A DNA stretch of 64,000 nt from Cytobacillus citreus (GTDB taxonomy: Bacteria; Bacillota; Bacilli; Bacillales; Cytobacillaceae): assembly GCF_018343665.1 (NCBI RefSeq), contig NZ_JAGYPM010000004.1, positions 250,343 to 314,342 of the forward strand, in the 5' to 3' direction. Below the pieces are notes generated by a model that saw only the letters and a program-made list of their open reading frames with translations, was not told the origin of the DNA and did no database searches. Shown in pieces: positions 56,998 to 64,000 of this stretch (its first letter is position 1; the number at the start of each line of letters is the position of its first letter). The position numbers and the translations under genes are program-made.

Positions 56998-57888
56998 ATG
57001 AAAAAGGCAATCGGCATTGATATCGGCGGGACAAAGATTGCAGCGGGAATAATTTCGGAATCGGGAGAATTGCTTAACAGAAAGGAAGTGAAAAGTGATC
57101 CATCCGACCGCGAAAGCATGTTTGAACAAGTAGTAAAAGTGGTGGAACAAGTTCTTGAAGGGTCATCGTTTTCTGAGATAGAAGGTATTGGCGTCGGGGT
57201 ACCTGGCAAGGTCGATCGTGAGAACGGTATCGCTGTCTTTCAAAACAATTTGCCTTGGCAGCAGTTTCCCATAACTGCCCGATTACAGGAGCAATTTGGC
57301 GCCAAGCCAATCACCATTGACAACGATGTCTATATGGCGGCTTTTGCTGAATGGAAAGCGGCACGTGTAAAAGGGAATGAAACCTTTGTTTATGTGACTG
57401 TCAGCACTGGAATCTCCTGTTCTATCATCCATAATGGTTCTTTTTTTAGGGGAGCTGGATTCGCAGGAGAGCTGGGATTGATTCCAGTTCTTTCGAAGCA
57501 AGGCAACGAACGATTGGAATTCATCGCTGCCGGTCCAGGGGTTGAGAAACTAGCAAAAAAAGAATTACATGAAGAACAAATTTCAACCAAGGATGTCTTT
57601 GCTGGATTTATCCATGGGGATCCAAGTTATCAATCTATCATTAATGAGGTGACTGGGCATTTAGCTCAAGGTCTCTATTCCATTTCATGTTTATTAGATC
57701 CACATAAGATGGTTTTCGGTGGCAGTGTCATTGTGAATAATCCTTTTCTGCTTGAGTTAATCAAAGAAAAGTTAAAAATCTATCAAATACCTGAACAACA
57801 ACATCTTTTAGATCAGATGAGCATCAGTTCATTGGCGCAGAATAATGGAGTTGTTGGTGCAGGATTAAGAGTATTCGAAAGAATCTAA
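56998..57888 (+). CDS. ROK-family sugar kinase, probable GalNAc kinase
   Basis: 296 residues. ATP-binding GIDIGGTKIAAG at the N-terminus and catalytic D110 in TIDNDVYMAA. The usual ROK zinc site (ExGH followed by CxCGxxGC) is missing: here the segment reads GELGLIPVLSKQGNERLEF. First gene of the agaS-nagA-lacC-lacD operon, so the likely reaction is GalNAc + ATP to GalNAc-6-phosphate, as for AgaK in other bacteria; substrate is inferred from context. RBS GAGGCGGAG. Confidence 0.87.
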   Translation: MKKAIGIDIGGTKIAAGIISESGELLNRKEVKSDPSDRESMFEQVVKVVEQVLEGSSFSEIEGIGVGVPGKVDRENGIAVFQNNLPWQQFPITARLQEQFGAKPITIDNDVYMAAFAEWKAARVKGNETFVYVTVSTGISCSIIHNGSFFRGAGFAGELGLIPVLSKQGNERLEFIAAGPGVEKLAKKELHEEQISTKDVFAGFIHGDPSYQSIINEVTGHLAQGLYSISCLLDPHKMVFGGSVIVNNPFLLELIKEKLKIYQIPEQQHLLDQMSISSLAQNNGVVGAGLRVFERI

Positions 57889-57904
57889 AGAGGAGTTATC
57901 GGAT

Positions 57905-59071
57905 ATGTTTACATTAAATCATGAAAAATTAGTGCCATTAGGTGCATCGATAACAACGGCGGAAATAAAACAGCAGCCTGAGCTATGGACTGAAACCTAT
58001 GAATTGTTTTTTGAGAAAAGCAAGGAAATTGAAGCGTTTTTACTAAACTTATCAACGAGACATGGCCGGGTTCGGGTCATTTTTACCGGTGCCGGAACAT
58101 CTTCTTATGTAGGTGATACAGTCACACCATACATAAAAGAAAAAATGGATGAAAGACAGTGGGAAATACTCAGTATTCCGACAACCACTTTAGTATCTAA
58201 TCCATATCAATTTTTTAAAGCAGATATTCCAACTTTACTTGTTTCGTTTGCTAGAAGCGGTAATAGCCCGGAAAGTGTTGCTGCCGTAGATTTAGCCCAG
58301 CAAATCGTAACCGATTTGTATCAGTTGACGATTACTTGCGCAAAAGATGGTCAATTAGCCAAGCGGGCAGAAGGGGATGAAAATAACTTCTTACTATTGA
58401 TGCCTGAAAAATCGAATGATCAAGGCTTTGCGATGACGGGAAGCTATACTTGCATGGCTTTGACAGCTTTACTGGTTTTTGACCCTTTGTCGGTTGAAGA
58501 AAAGTCGGTAATTGTTCATACGATTCGCCTTATGGGTGAAAGTGTCATTCGAAGGGAAGACGCCATCCAAGAGATGATCGATCTTGATTTTGACCGAATC
58601 ATTTATCTTGGATCCGGAAGTTTTGAAGGCCTGGCGAGAGAGGCTCAGTTAAAAATATTAGAGCTAACTGCTGGAAAAATTGTCACGGCCTTTGATTCAC
58701 CGTTGGGATTCCGACACGGTCCAAAATCATTTGTGAATGAAAAATCATTGGTTTTTTTGTTTGTTTCTAACCGTCCTTATACACGTCTATACGATTTAGA
58801 TATGTTAAAAGAAATGCAGCAGGATAATATTGCCCGCTATATTTGTGCCATCGAGGTTGCTGGAGAAACCAATTATGATGGGAACTCGTTCGTTTTCGGC
58901 AGCGAGGCCCAATCCGTACCAGATGCATACTTGGCATTACCTTTTGTCATGATAGGACAAACGGTTTCACTGCTAGCTTCCGTAAAAGTTGGTAATACAC
59001 CGGATACCCCTTCGCCGACAGGAACGGTGAACCGTGTCGTTAAAGGCGTAACCATTTATGAATATCAGTAA
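57905..59071 (+). CDS. agaS: AgaS galactosamine-6-phosphate deaminase/isomerase
   Basis: 388 residues with two SIS domains. FTGAGTSSYVGDTV and SFARSGNSPES bind the phosphosugar in the first, and YLGSGSFEGLAREAQLKILEL and DSPLGFRHGPKSFV in the second are typical of AgaS. It turns D-galactosamine-6-P into tagatose-6-P with release of ammonia. It lies 16 bp after the kinase and overlaps nothing. The gene order kinase-agaS-nagA-lacC-lacD gives a complete route for GalNAc. Confidence 0.92.
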   Translation: MFTLNHEKLVPLGASITTAEIKQQPELWTETYELFFEKSKEIEAFLLNLSTRHGRVRVIFTGAGTSSYVGDTVTPYIKEKMDERQWEILSIPTTTLVSNPYQFFKADIPTLLVSFARSGNSPESVAAVDLAQQIVTDLYQLTITCAKDGQLAKRAEGDENNFLLLMPEKSNDQGFAMTGSYTCMALTALLVFDPLSVEEKSVIVHTIRLMGESVIRREDAIQEMIDLDFDRIIYLGSGSFEGLAREAQLKILELTAGKIVTAFDSPLGFRHGPKSFVNEKSLVFLFVSNRPYTRLYDLDMLKEMQQDNIARYICAIEVAGETNYDGNSFVFGSEAQSVPDAYLALPFVMIGQTVSLLASVKVGNTPDTPSPTGTVNRVVKGVTIYEYQ

Positions 59072-59090
59072 ATCGATAGGGGAAAGTAGT

Positions 59091-60257
59091 ATGTCTATTT
59101 TTATCTTTGCAGATCGTTTTTTTCTTGAAGGCAAAGTAGAAGGTCCCGGTTTTTTGGAAATAAAAGATGGAAAATTCGGTGATTTCTCAGAACGAAGACC
59201 AGATATTGCTGTAGAAATCCTTGATTATACGGGGCATTGGATTGCTCCAGGTTTAGTTGACACGCATATACATGGATTTAATAATCACGACATTATGGAT
59301 AATGATTTTGAAGGATTGAATGAGATTTCCAAAGGGCTACTCTCGTGTGGCGTCACATCCTTTTTACCGACAACCCTAACCTCCTCGACTGAATCGTTGA
59401 ATAACGTTGTCGAAATGATTGGTAATAATTACACGAAAGTTTGTGGGGCCAAAATTAAAGGGATCTTTTTAGAAGGGCCGTTTTTTACCGAAAAGCATAA
59501 AGGGGCACAAAATACGAACTATTTTTGTGACCCATCTCTTGAAAAGTTGAAAGTTTGGCAAAAATTATCCAATGATTTTATTAAAAAAATAGCGATTGCA
59601 CCTGAAAGAAAGGGAGCGGTTGAATTTATTGAATATGCCGTGAGAGAAGAGATTGCGGTCGCGTTAGCCCATAGCGATGCCACGTATGAAGAGGCAAAGC
59701 AAGCTGTTGAAAAAGGAGCTTCGATCTTTGTTCATACCTTCAATGGAATGAGCCCTCTGCACCATCGGGAGCCGGGGATGGCCGGGGCAGCGATGAATTT
59801 AAAAGATGTTTTTGCCGAAATCATTTGTGACGGGAACCATGTACATCCTGCCGCCGCCAATATTTTAATGAATGTCCGTGGCAGAGATCATACTGTTTTG
59901 GTGACTGATTGCATGATGGCTGGGGGAATGCCGGAAGGAACCTATCAGCTGGGAGAATTTCCTGTAGAGGTGAAGGCTGGGGCTGCCCGCATCGAAGGAG
60001 GCAGTTTAGCAGGCAGTATTTTACAGCTGAAAGATGCCGTTAAAAATGTCGTTGATTGGGGAATTGCCACACCTGAGGAAGCGATTTATATGGCGAGTAC
60101 CGCTCCCGCAAGAAGTATTGGGATGGATGGCGAATGCGGGAAGATTGCTGAGGGATACGCTGCTGACTTTATTGTGTTGAATCCTGATCTCGATTTAATT
60201 GCAACTTACCTTGATGGTGTTTGTCGTTATCAGTTACGGAAAGAGGGAGTGAGATGA
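59091..60257 (+). CDS. nagA: N-acetylgalactosamine-6-phosphate deacetylase (NagA/AgaA type)
   Basis: 388 residues, amidohydrolase barrel. Metal and catalytic residues are seen in GLVDTHIHGFNNHDIMD, FLEGPFF, ALAHSDATYEEAKQA, FVHTFNGMSPLHHREPGM and LVTDCMMAGG. It removes acetate from GalNAc-6-P (or GlcNAc-6-P). The ATG at 59091 follows AGGGGAAAG; the frame is open to 59058 inside agaS. Next to agaS and lacCD, GalNAc-6-P is the likelier substrate. Overlaps lacC by 4 bp. Confidence 0.9.
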   Translation: MSIFIFADRFFLEGKVEGPGFLEIKDGKFGDFSERRPDIAVEILDYTGHWIAPGLVDTHIHGFNNHDIMDNDFEGLNEISKGLLSCGVTSFLPTTLTSSTESLNNVVEMIGNNYTKVCGAKIKGIFLEGPFFTEKHKGAQNTNYFCDPSLEKLKVWQKLSNDFIKKIAIAPERKGAVEFIEYAVREEIAVALAHSDATYEEAKQAVEKGASIFVHTFNGMSPLHHREPGMAGAAMNLKDVFAEIICDGNHVHPAAANILMNVRGRDHTVLVTDCMMAGGMPEGTYQLGEFPVEVKAGAARIEGGSLAGSILQLKDAVKNVVDWGIATPEEAIYMASTAPARSIGMDGECGKIAEGYAADFIVLNPDLDLIATYLDGVCRYQLRKEGVR

Positions 60258-61189
60258 TTTTAGCGGTAACCATGAATCCATCGGTTGATATTTCCTATCC
60301 ACTTCATGAATTCAAGTTAGATGCTGTAAACCGTGTGGAAACTGTCAGAAAAACGGCTGGCGGTAAAGGCTTGAATGTTGCCCGAGTGATTGCACAAATG
60401 GGAGAAAAAGTCCTGGCTACCGGTGTGCTCGGAGGAACTATCGGTGATTACATCGTCCAGGAATTAAATAAAAGTGATATTTCCAATGACTTTTTAAATA
60501 TCGAAAGAGAATCAAGAAATTGTATAGCCATTCTTCATGAAGGCATGCAAACGGAAATTTTAGAATCTGGGCCAACCTTAACGAAAGAAGAAGGGGCTGA
60601 TTTTTTAGGGAAGTTTGAGGATCTGCTGTCTAAAGTTTCATTGGTGACGATTTCAGGCAGTTTACCGAAGGGGCTGCCAGCTGATTATTATCAACAAATG
60701 ATAGAAATAAGTCAGAGGAAGGGTATTCCTGTGATATTGGATTCGTCAGGTGACCCGTTAAGGAAAGCCCTGTTATATAAAGAAAAACCATTTGCTATTA
60801 AGCCGAATATTACGGAATTGTCGCAGCTGCTCGGCATGAAAGTGGATAGCGGGATACGCCATTTGCAACAAGCTTTGGATCATGAGTTGTTTCAAGGGAT
60901 TGAGTGGATTGTCGTCTCAATGGCTAGTGAAGGTGCCTTTGTTAGAATTGGTGCGGCTGATTACCGGGTTACCATTCCTAAAATAGAAGTCGTGAATCCA
61001 GTCGGGTCCGGAGATGCGACCGTTGCCGGGCTGGCGGTGGCACTGAATCGGAATCAGCCTGCTACGGCAGTACTTAAAACGGCTATGACCACGGGTATGC
61101 TGAATACGATAGAAGCTGGAACCGGTTCGATTAACATGACTAAGTTCAATCAGTATTTTGATTTGGTAAAAGTAGAAAAAATAGATTGA
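60254..61189 (+). CDS. lacC: Tagatose-6-phosphate kinase (PfkB family)
   Basis: 311 residues, PfkB fold. N-terminal ILAVTMNPSVDISY and RTAGGKGLNVARV-type phosphosugar motif, C-terminal ATP/anion-hole motif NPVGSGDATVAG with the catalytic Asp. It makes tagatose-1,6-bisphosphate. A fructose-1-phosphate kinase would look similar; the following lacD decides for LacC. ATG overlaps the nagA stop (ATGA). Confidence 0.88.
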   Translation: MILAVTMNPSVDISYPLHEFKLDAVNRVETVRKTAGGKGLNVARVIAQMGEKVLATGVLGGTIGDYIVQELNKSDISNDFLNIERESRNCIAILHEGMQTEILESGPTLTKEEGADFLGKFEDLLSKVSLVTISGSLPKGLPADYYQQMIEISQRKGIPVILDSSGDPLRKALLYKEKPFAIKPNITELSQLLGMKVDSGIRHLQQALDHELFQGIEWIVVSMASEGAFVRIGAADYRVTIPKIEVVNPVGSGDATVAGLAVALNRNQPATAVLKTAMTTGMLNTIEAGTGSINMTKFNQYFDLVKVEKID

Positions 61190-61204
61190 TAGGGGGTAAT
61201 ATTG

Positions 61205-62215
61205 ATGCTAGAGTTAACAAAAAACAAATTGGCAGCTTTAAAGCGTCTATCTGATGAAAATGGTGTGATCGGGGCTTTAGCAATTGATCAACGCGGCTCA
61301 TTGAAAAAAATGATTGCAGCGGGAAGTGCGAATCCTATCGGGGATGAAGGCATCATCCGTTTTAAAGAATTGGTTTCTGAAGAGTTGACACCCTATTCAA
61401 CTGCGATTCTATTAGATCCAGAATATGGACTGCCGGCTACTAAAGTCCGTAGCAAAGACGCCGGTTTATTGGTTGCCTATGAAAAAACAGGCTACGATGC
61501 AACAGCAGTGGGCCGTCTGCCTGATTTATTGCCAGAGTGGTCAGTGAGACGATTGAAGGAAACTGGTGCTGATGCTGTTAAATTTTTACTGTACTATGAT
61601 GTGGATGAAGACGAGAGAATTAATGATTATAAGCACGTCTATATGGAACGAGTAGGATCCGAGTGTGCAGCCGAAGATATTCCGTTTTTCTTGGAAATCG
61701 TATCTTATGATGCCAATATTGATGATGTAAAAAGTAAAGAGTATGCAAAGGTGAAACCGCATAAAGTGATAGAGGCAATGAAGGAATTTTCTAAACCACA
61801 GTATCGTGTTGATGTTTTGAAAGTAGAAGTTCCTGTGGATATGAACTTTGTCGAAGGTTACACAGAAGGTGAAACCGTCTATAGCAAGGAAGAAGCTGCA
61901 GCGTATTTCAAAGAGCAAAGTGCGGCAACGGAGCTTCCGTTTATCTTTTTAAGTGCTGGAGTAAGTGCGGCATTATTCCAGGAAACATTGAAGTTTGCCA
62001 AAAAATCCGGTTCCAGCTTTAATGGCGTGTTATGCGGCCGCGCCACCTGGAAAGACGGCGTTGCGCCATTTGCTTCCGATGGTGAACAGGCTAGCCGTGA
62101 ATGGTTTCAAGTAGTTGGTAAAAAGAATATTAATGAATTAAATGTTGTTTTAAAAGAGTCCGCCAGCTCATGGTTTGATAAGATAAAAAATAATAATAAC
62201 CTTGTATCTTCTTAA
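61205..62215 (+). CDS. lacD: Tagatose-1,6-bisphosphate aldolase LacD
   Basis: 336 residues of the LacD class I aldolase family: [18 protein letters not shown] near the N-terminus, [41 protein letters not shown] with the Schiff-base lysine region, and [15 protein letters not shown]. It yields dihydroxyacetone phosphate and glyceraldehyde-3-phosphate, completing the pathway. ATG at 61205 after AGGGGGT. A terminator follows about 100 bp later. Confidence 0.93.
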   Translation: MLELTKNKLAALKRLSDENGVIGALAIDQRGSLKKMIAAGSANPIGDEGIIRFKELVSEELTPYSTAILLDPEYGLPATKVRSKDAGLLVAYEKTGYDATAVGRLPDLLPEWSVRRLKETGADAVKFLLYYDVDEDERINDYKHVYMERVGSECAAEDIPFFLEIVSYDANIDDVKSKEYAKVKPHKVIEAMKEFSKPQYRVDVLKVEVPVDMNFVEGYTEGETVYSKEEAAAYFKEQSAATELPFIFLSAGVSAALFQETLKFAKKSGSSFNGVLCGRATWKDGVAPFASDGEQASREWFQVVGKKNINELNVVLKESASSWFDKIKNNNNLVSS

Positions 62216-62317
62216 TTTAGTAGCTAAGTAAATATTTTTTATTTTTACATATAATCGAGTTCTGTCCAAGAGTTTTGGTTACATGAATTCCAACTTCGCT
62301 CTTCTAATTTGAAAAAA

Positions 62318-62352
62318 AGGCCGGTTTCATCATGTGAAACCGGCCATTTTCT
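62318..62352 (+). terminator. Terminator of the GalNAc operon
   Basis: AAGGCCGGTTTCA / TGAAACCGGCC stem followed by ATTTT. In the gap 62216-62554 nothing else was recognised. Confidence 0.88.
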
Positions 62353-62551
62353 ATTGAAATAAGTATTTTCAAGATTAGAGCGTTCCTCCCAACATTCCGG
62401 AAAGGACAATCACATTGAGGGGATTCTTTTTCTTCTTTAAAAAACAAATAATTTGAGATTGTTAGACAGATTCACGTACGGTTTGATAAGGAGGAAGCCA
62501 TGAGAGTCGTTTCCCTACTTTATTTTTGTTTCTATATTTCAAAGTTATCTG

Positions 62552-62580
62552 TTGTGTTCTAAAAAATTAGAACATATAAT
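62552..62580 (+). promoter_or_regulatory. Promoter with operator in its spacer
   Basis: TTGTGT-N17-TATAAT. The spacer is filled by the perfect inverted repeat TGTTCTAA-AAAA-TTAGAACA (62555-62574). A repressor bound there would block RNA polymerase directly. Most likely the binding site of the ArsR-like protein encoded next. Confidence 0.8.
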
Positions 62581-62620
62581 AAAATTAAAATGATATAAAT
62601 TTTCAGAAAGGTTGACCGAT

Positions 62621-63097
62621 ATGCAATTTGAACAAAAAACAATGGGCATTAATCTAGAACAACAAAAGTTAATATCAAGTCCGCTTAGAGTAAAGATTAT
62701 TTACTTATTAGACGAACGTCCGATGACTGCAAAGCAGGTGGCAGATAAAATAGGCAAGAGTGCTGGAAGTATACATTACCATATTCAGCAGCTATATAAT
62801 GGAGGAATTTTAGAAATTGAAGAGACGCGAGAGAACAAAGGGATTATTGAGAAATATTATCGTGCAATCGCGACCCATTTTCGATTAGTCGATGCTAATG
62901 CACATGAACAAGAAAAAAGGAATCGCGCAAGAGGTTCGAGCCTATCCTTATCAGAAGAAGAATTAAGAGCGTTTGAAGCAGATTTTGATGCTTTATTAAT
63001 AAAATATGCAAAGAAAACAGTAATAGATGATCATGTACGTACTCCGTATCGTATTTTATGTCAGTTTGAAAAGTTAATGGACGAGGAGGACAATTAA
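62621..63097 (+). CDS. ArsR-like winged-helix regulator
   Basis: 158 residues. Winged helix (about 15-80): ISSPLRVKIIYLLDERPMTAKQVADKIGKSAGSIHYHIQQLYNGGIL in outline, followed by a wing and an alpha-helical C-terminal part (about 100-158) of unknown role. It ends 1 bp before an MFS transporter gene, so both are co-transcribed. Probably represses its own operon through the palindrome at 62555. The ATG at 62621 follows GAAAGG. Inducer unknown, possibly the transporter substrate. Confidence 0.85.
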   Translation: MQFEQKTMGINLEQQKLISSPLRVKIIYLLDERPMTAKQVADKIGKSAGSIHYHIQQLYNGGILEIEETRENKGIIEKYYRAIATHFRLVDANAHEQEKRNRARGSSLSLSEEELRAFEADFDALLIKYAKKTVIDDHVRTPYRILCQFEKLMDEEDN

Positions 63098-64000
63098 ATG
63101 GCAGGAGCTATCCAAAAGAATCTCATGTTATTTCTCCTTGGAAAAATGACAGCTGTTCTTGGTTCGTCTATTTATGGTTTTGCCATTGGCTTGTATATTT
63201 TAGCCAAAACAGGATCAAGCCTCAACTTTGCCATTACGTTACTTTTAAGTGCTTTGCCAAGGATATTGCTTTCGCCAATTACAGGCACGATTAGTGATCG
63301 TTGGAATAGGAAGATCATCATTATTACTTCTGATTTTGCTTGTGCGATTTGGCTAATGATTGTGTTTTTTATTTTTACCTTTTTGTATCCGGAAATATGG
63401 GTTTTATATTTGGCAACCGCTGTTCTTAGCATCCTCAATACATTTTACTCCAATGCGGTCACATCAGCGATTTACAATATGGTTGGCCCAGATCATCTAC
63501 AGAAGGCGATGTCTTTGAATCAGGCAGCAGCTTCATTGTCCACTATTTTAGGTCCAGTTCTCGGAGGAGTTTTCTTCGGACTATTTAATATAACCACCTT
63601 CATGATTATTAACATAATCACCTTTACAATCTCGGGGTTGGCAAGTGTTTTCATCCAATATGATTTATTTGCAGAAAAAAAGGAAAAAACGAGCGGTAAT
63701 ACCGTTTTTACAGATTTGAAATTAGGTTTCTCTTATGTGAAGGAACAGGCCTTCATTAAAAATCTCATTATGATAAGCATCTTCCTTAATTTTTGGTTTG
63801 CCGTATTTCCAGTTGCATTGCCTTATCTAGTATTAACTGTTCGGAAAATGGAATCGTACCAGCTAGGTATTATCGAAGGATCATTTTCTGTTGGGATGTT
63901 ATTTATGTCGATTTTCCTTTCAACAAGAGCGGAGATCAAAAGAAAGGAATTAAGTATACTTGGAGGCTTAATTGCTATGTCCTGTGTTCTAATTTTAATT
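63098..64000 (+). CDS. MFS transporter (MFS_3 type), partial
   Basis: The first 301 residues; the gene continues beyond the window. Starts MAGAIQKNLMLFLLGKMTAVLGSSIYG after AGGAGG and has the loop 2-3 motif GTISDRWNRK. At least eight helices are visible. It belongs to the transmembrane-secretion-effector-like MFS_3 group, often drug or metabolite exporters. Overlapping control with the ArsR-like regulator upstream suggests inducible efflux. The substrate cannot be told. Confidence 0.9.
   Translation, partial: MAGAIQKNLMLFLLGKMTAVLGSSIYGFAIGLYILAKTGSSLNFAITLLLSALPRILLSPITGTISDRWNRKIIIITSDFACAIWLMIVFFIFTFLYPEIWVLYLATAVLSILNTFYSNAVTSAIYNMVGPDHLQKAMSLNQAAASLSTILGPVLGGVFFGLFNITTFMIINIITFTISGLASVFIQYDLFAEKKEKTSGNTVFTDLKLGFSYVKEQAFIKNLIMISIFLNFWFAVFPVALPYLVLTVRKMESYQLGIIEGSFSVGMLFMSIFLSTRAEIKRKELSILGGLIAMSCVLILI

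Overview
The window looks like the chromosome of a low-GC, spore-former-type Bacillaceae (Bacillus sensu lato). Reasons: A+T-rich DNA with strong AGGAGG-type ribosome sites and many TTG/GTG starts, a TPP riboswitch before thiC, a BceRS-BceAB-type antibiotic detoxification module, a GltC-like regulator divergent from gdhA, a GlnK/GlnL (YcbA/YcbB) pair, a YwcB/YwcA-type acetate transporter pair, and the G+C-rich interspersed repeat often seen in Bacillaceae genomes. No rRNA, tRNA, CRISPR array or prophage was seen.

Layout. 1-4.6 kb: thiamin pyrimidine synthesis (riboswitch, thiC), a small Cys-rich protein, and a dead IS91-type transposase split by a 212-bp MITE-like insertion. 4.6-10.4 kb: DUF418 membrane protein and a BceRS-BceAB-type sensor/transporter module. 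10.5-21.4 kb: proline and glutamate physiology: putP, an ArsR-type regulator with a small membrane protein, a methyltransferase, gdhA/gltC, gltP and glnKL. 21.4-26.9 kb: a large unknown membrane protein, GNAT, DUF3888 protein, and a DUF485/acetate symporter pair.

27.1-62.2 kb is the notable part. It reads as a host-mucin or glycoprotein O-glycan utilisation island. Secreted parts are an M60 (mucinase-type) metallopeptidase and a GH101 endo-alpha-N-acetylgalactosaminidase, which releases Gal-beta-1,3-GalNAc. Uptake is by two ABC importers, each with a lipoprotein binding protein and two permeases but no ATPase gene. Two nearly identical GH35 beta-galactosidases without signal peptides would split the disaccharide in the cytoplasm. 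A ROK kinase, a NagA-type deacetylase, AgaS, LacC and LacD would then carry GalNAc through GalNAc-6-P, galactosamine-6-P, tagatose-6-P and tagatose-1,6-bisphosphate to triose phosphates. An NAD-type Gfo/Idh/MocA protein with a cysteine cluster has an unknown step. Regulators are a GntR/HutC protein, a LacI protein and a YesM/YesN-type two-component system. Three promoters in the island share the same sequence around -35 and -10, and two of them share a 19-bp element.

The island is a mosaic. The two GH35 genes bracket GH101 and a markedly A+T-rich, clostridium-like block (kinase, regulator, DUF624, ABC importer). The GH101 gene carries a broken N-terminal fragment upstream and a frameshifted tail downstream, so it has been rearranged.

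62.6-64 kb: an ArsR-like repressor with a clear operator inside its promoter, followed by an MFS transporter that runs off the window end.
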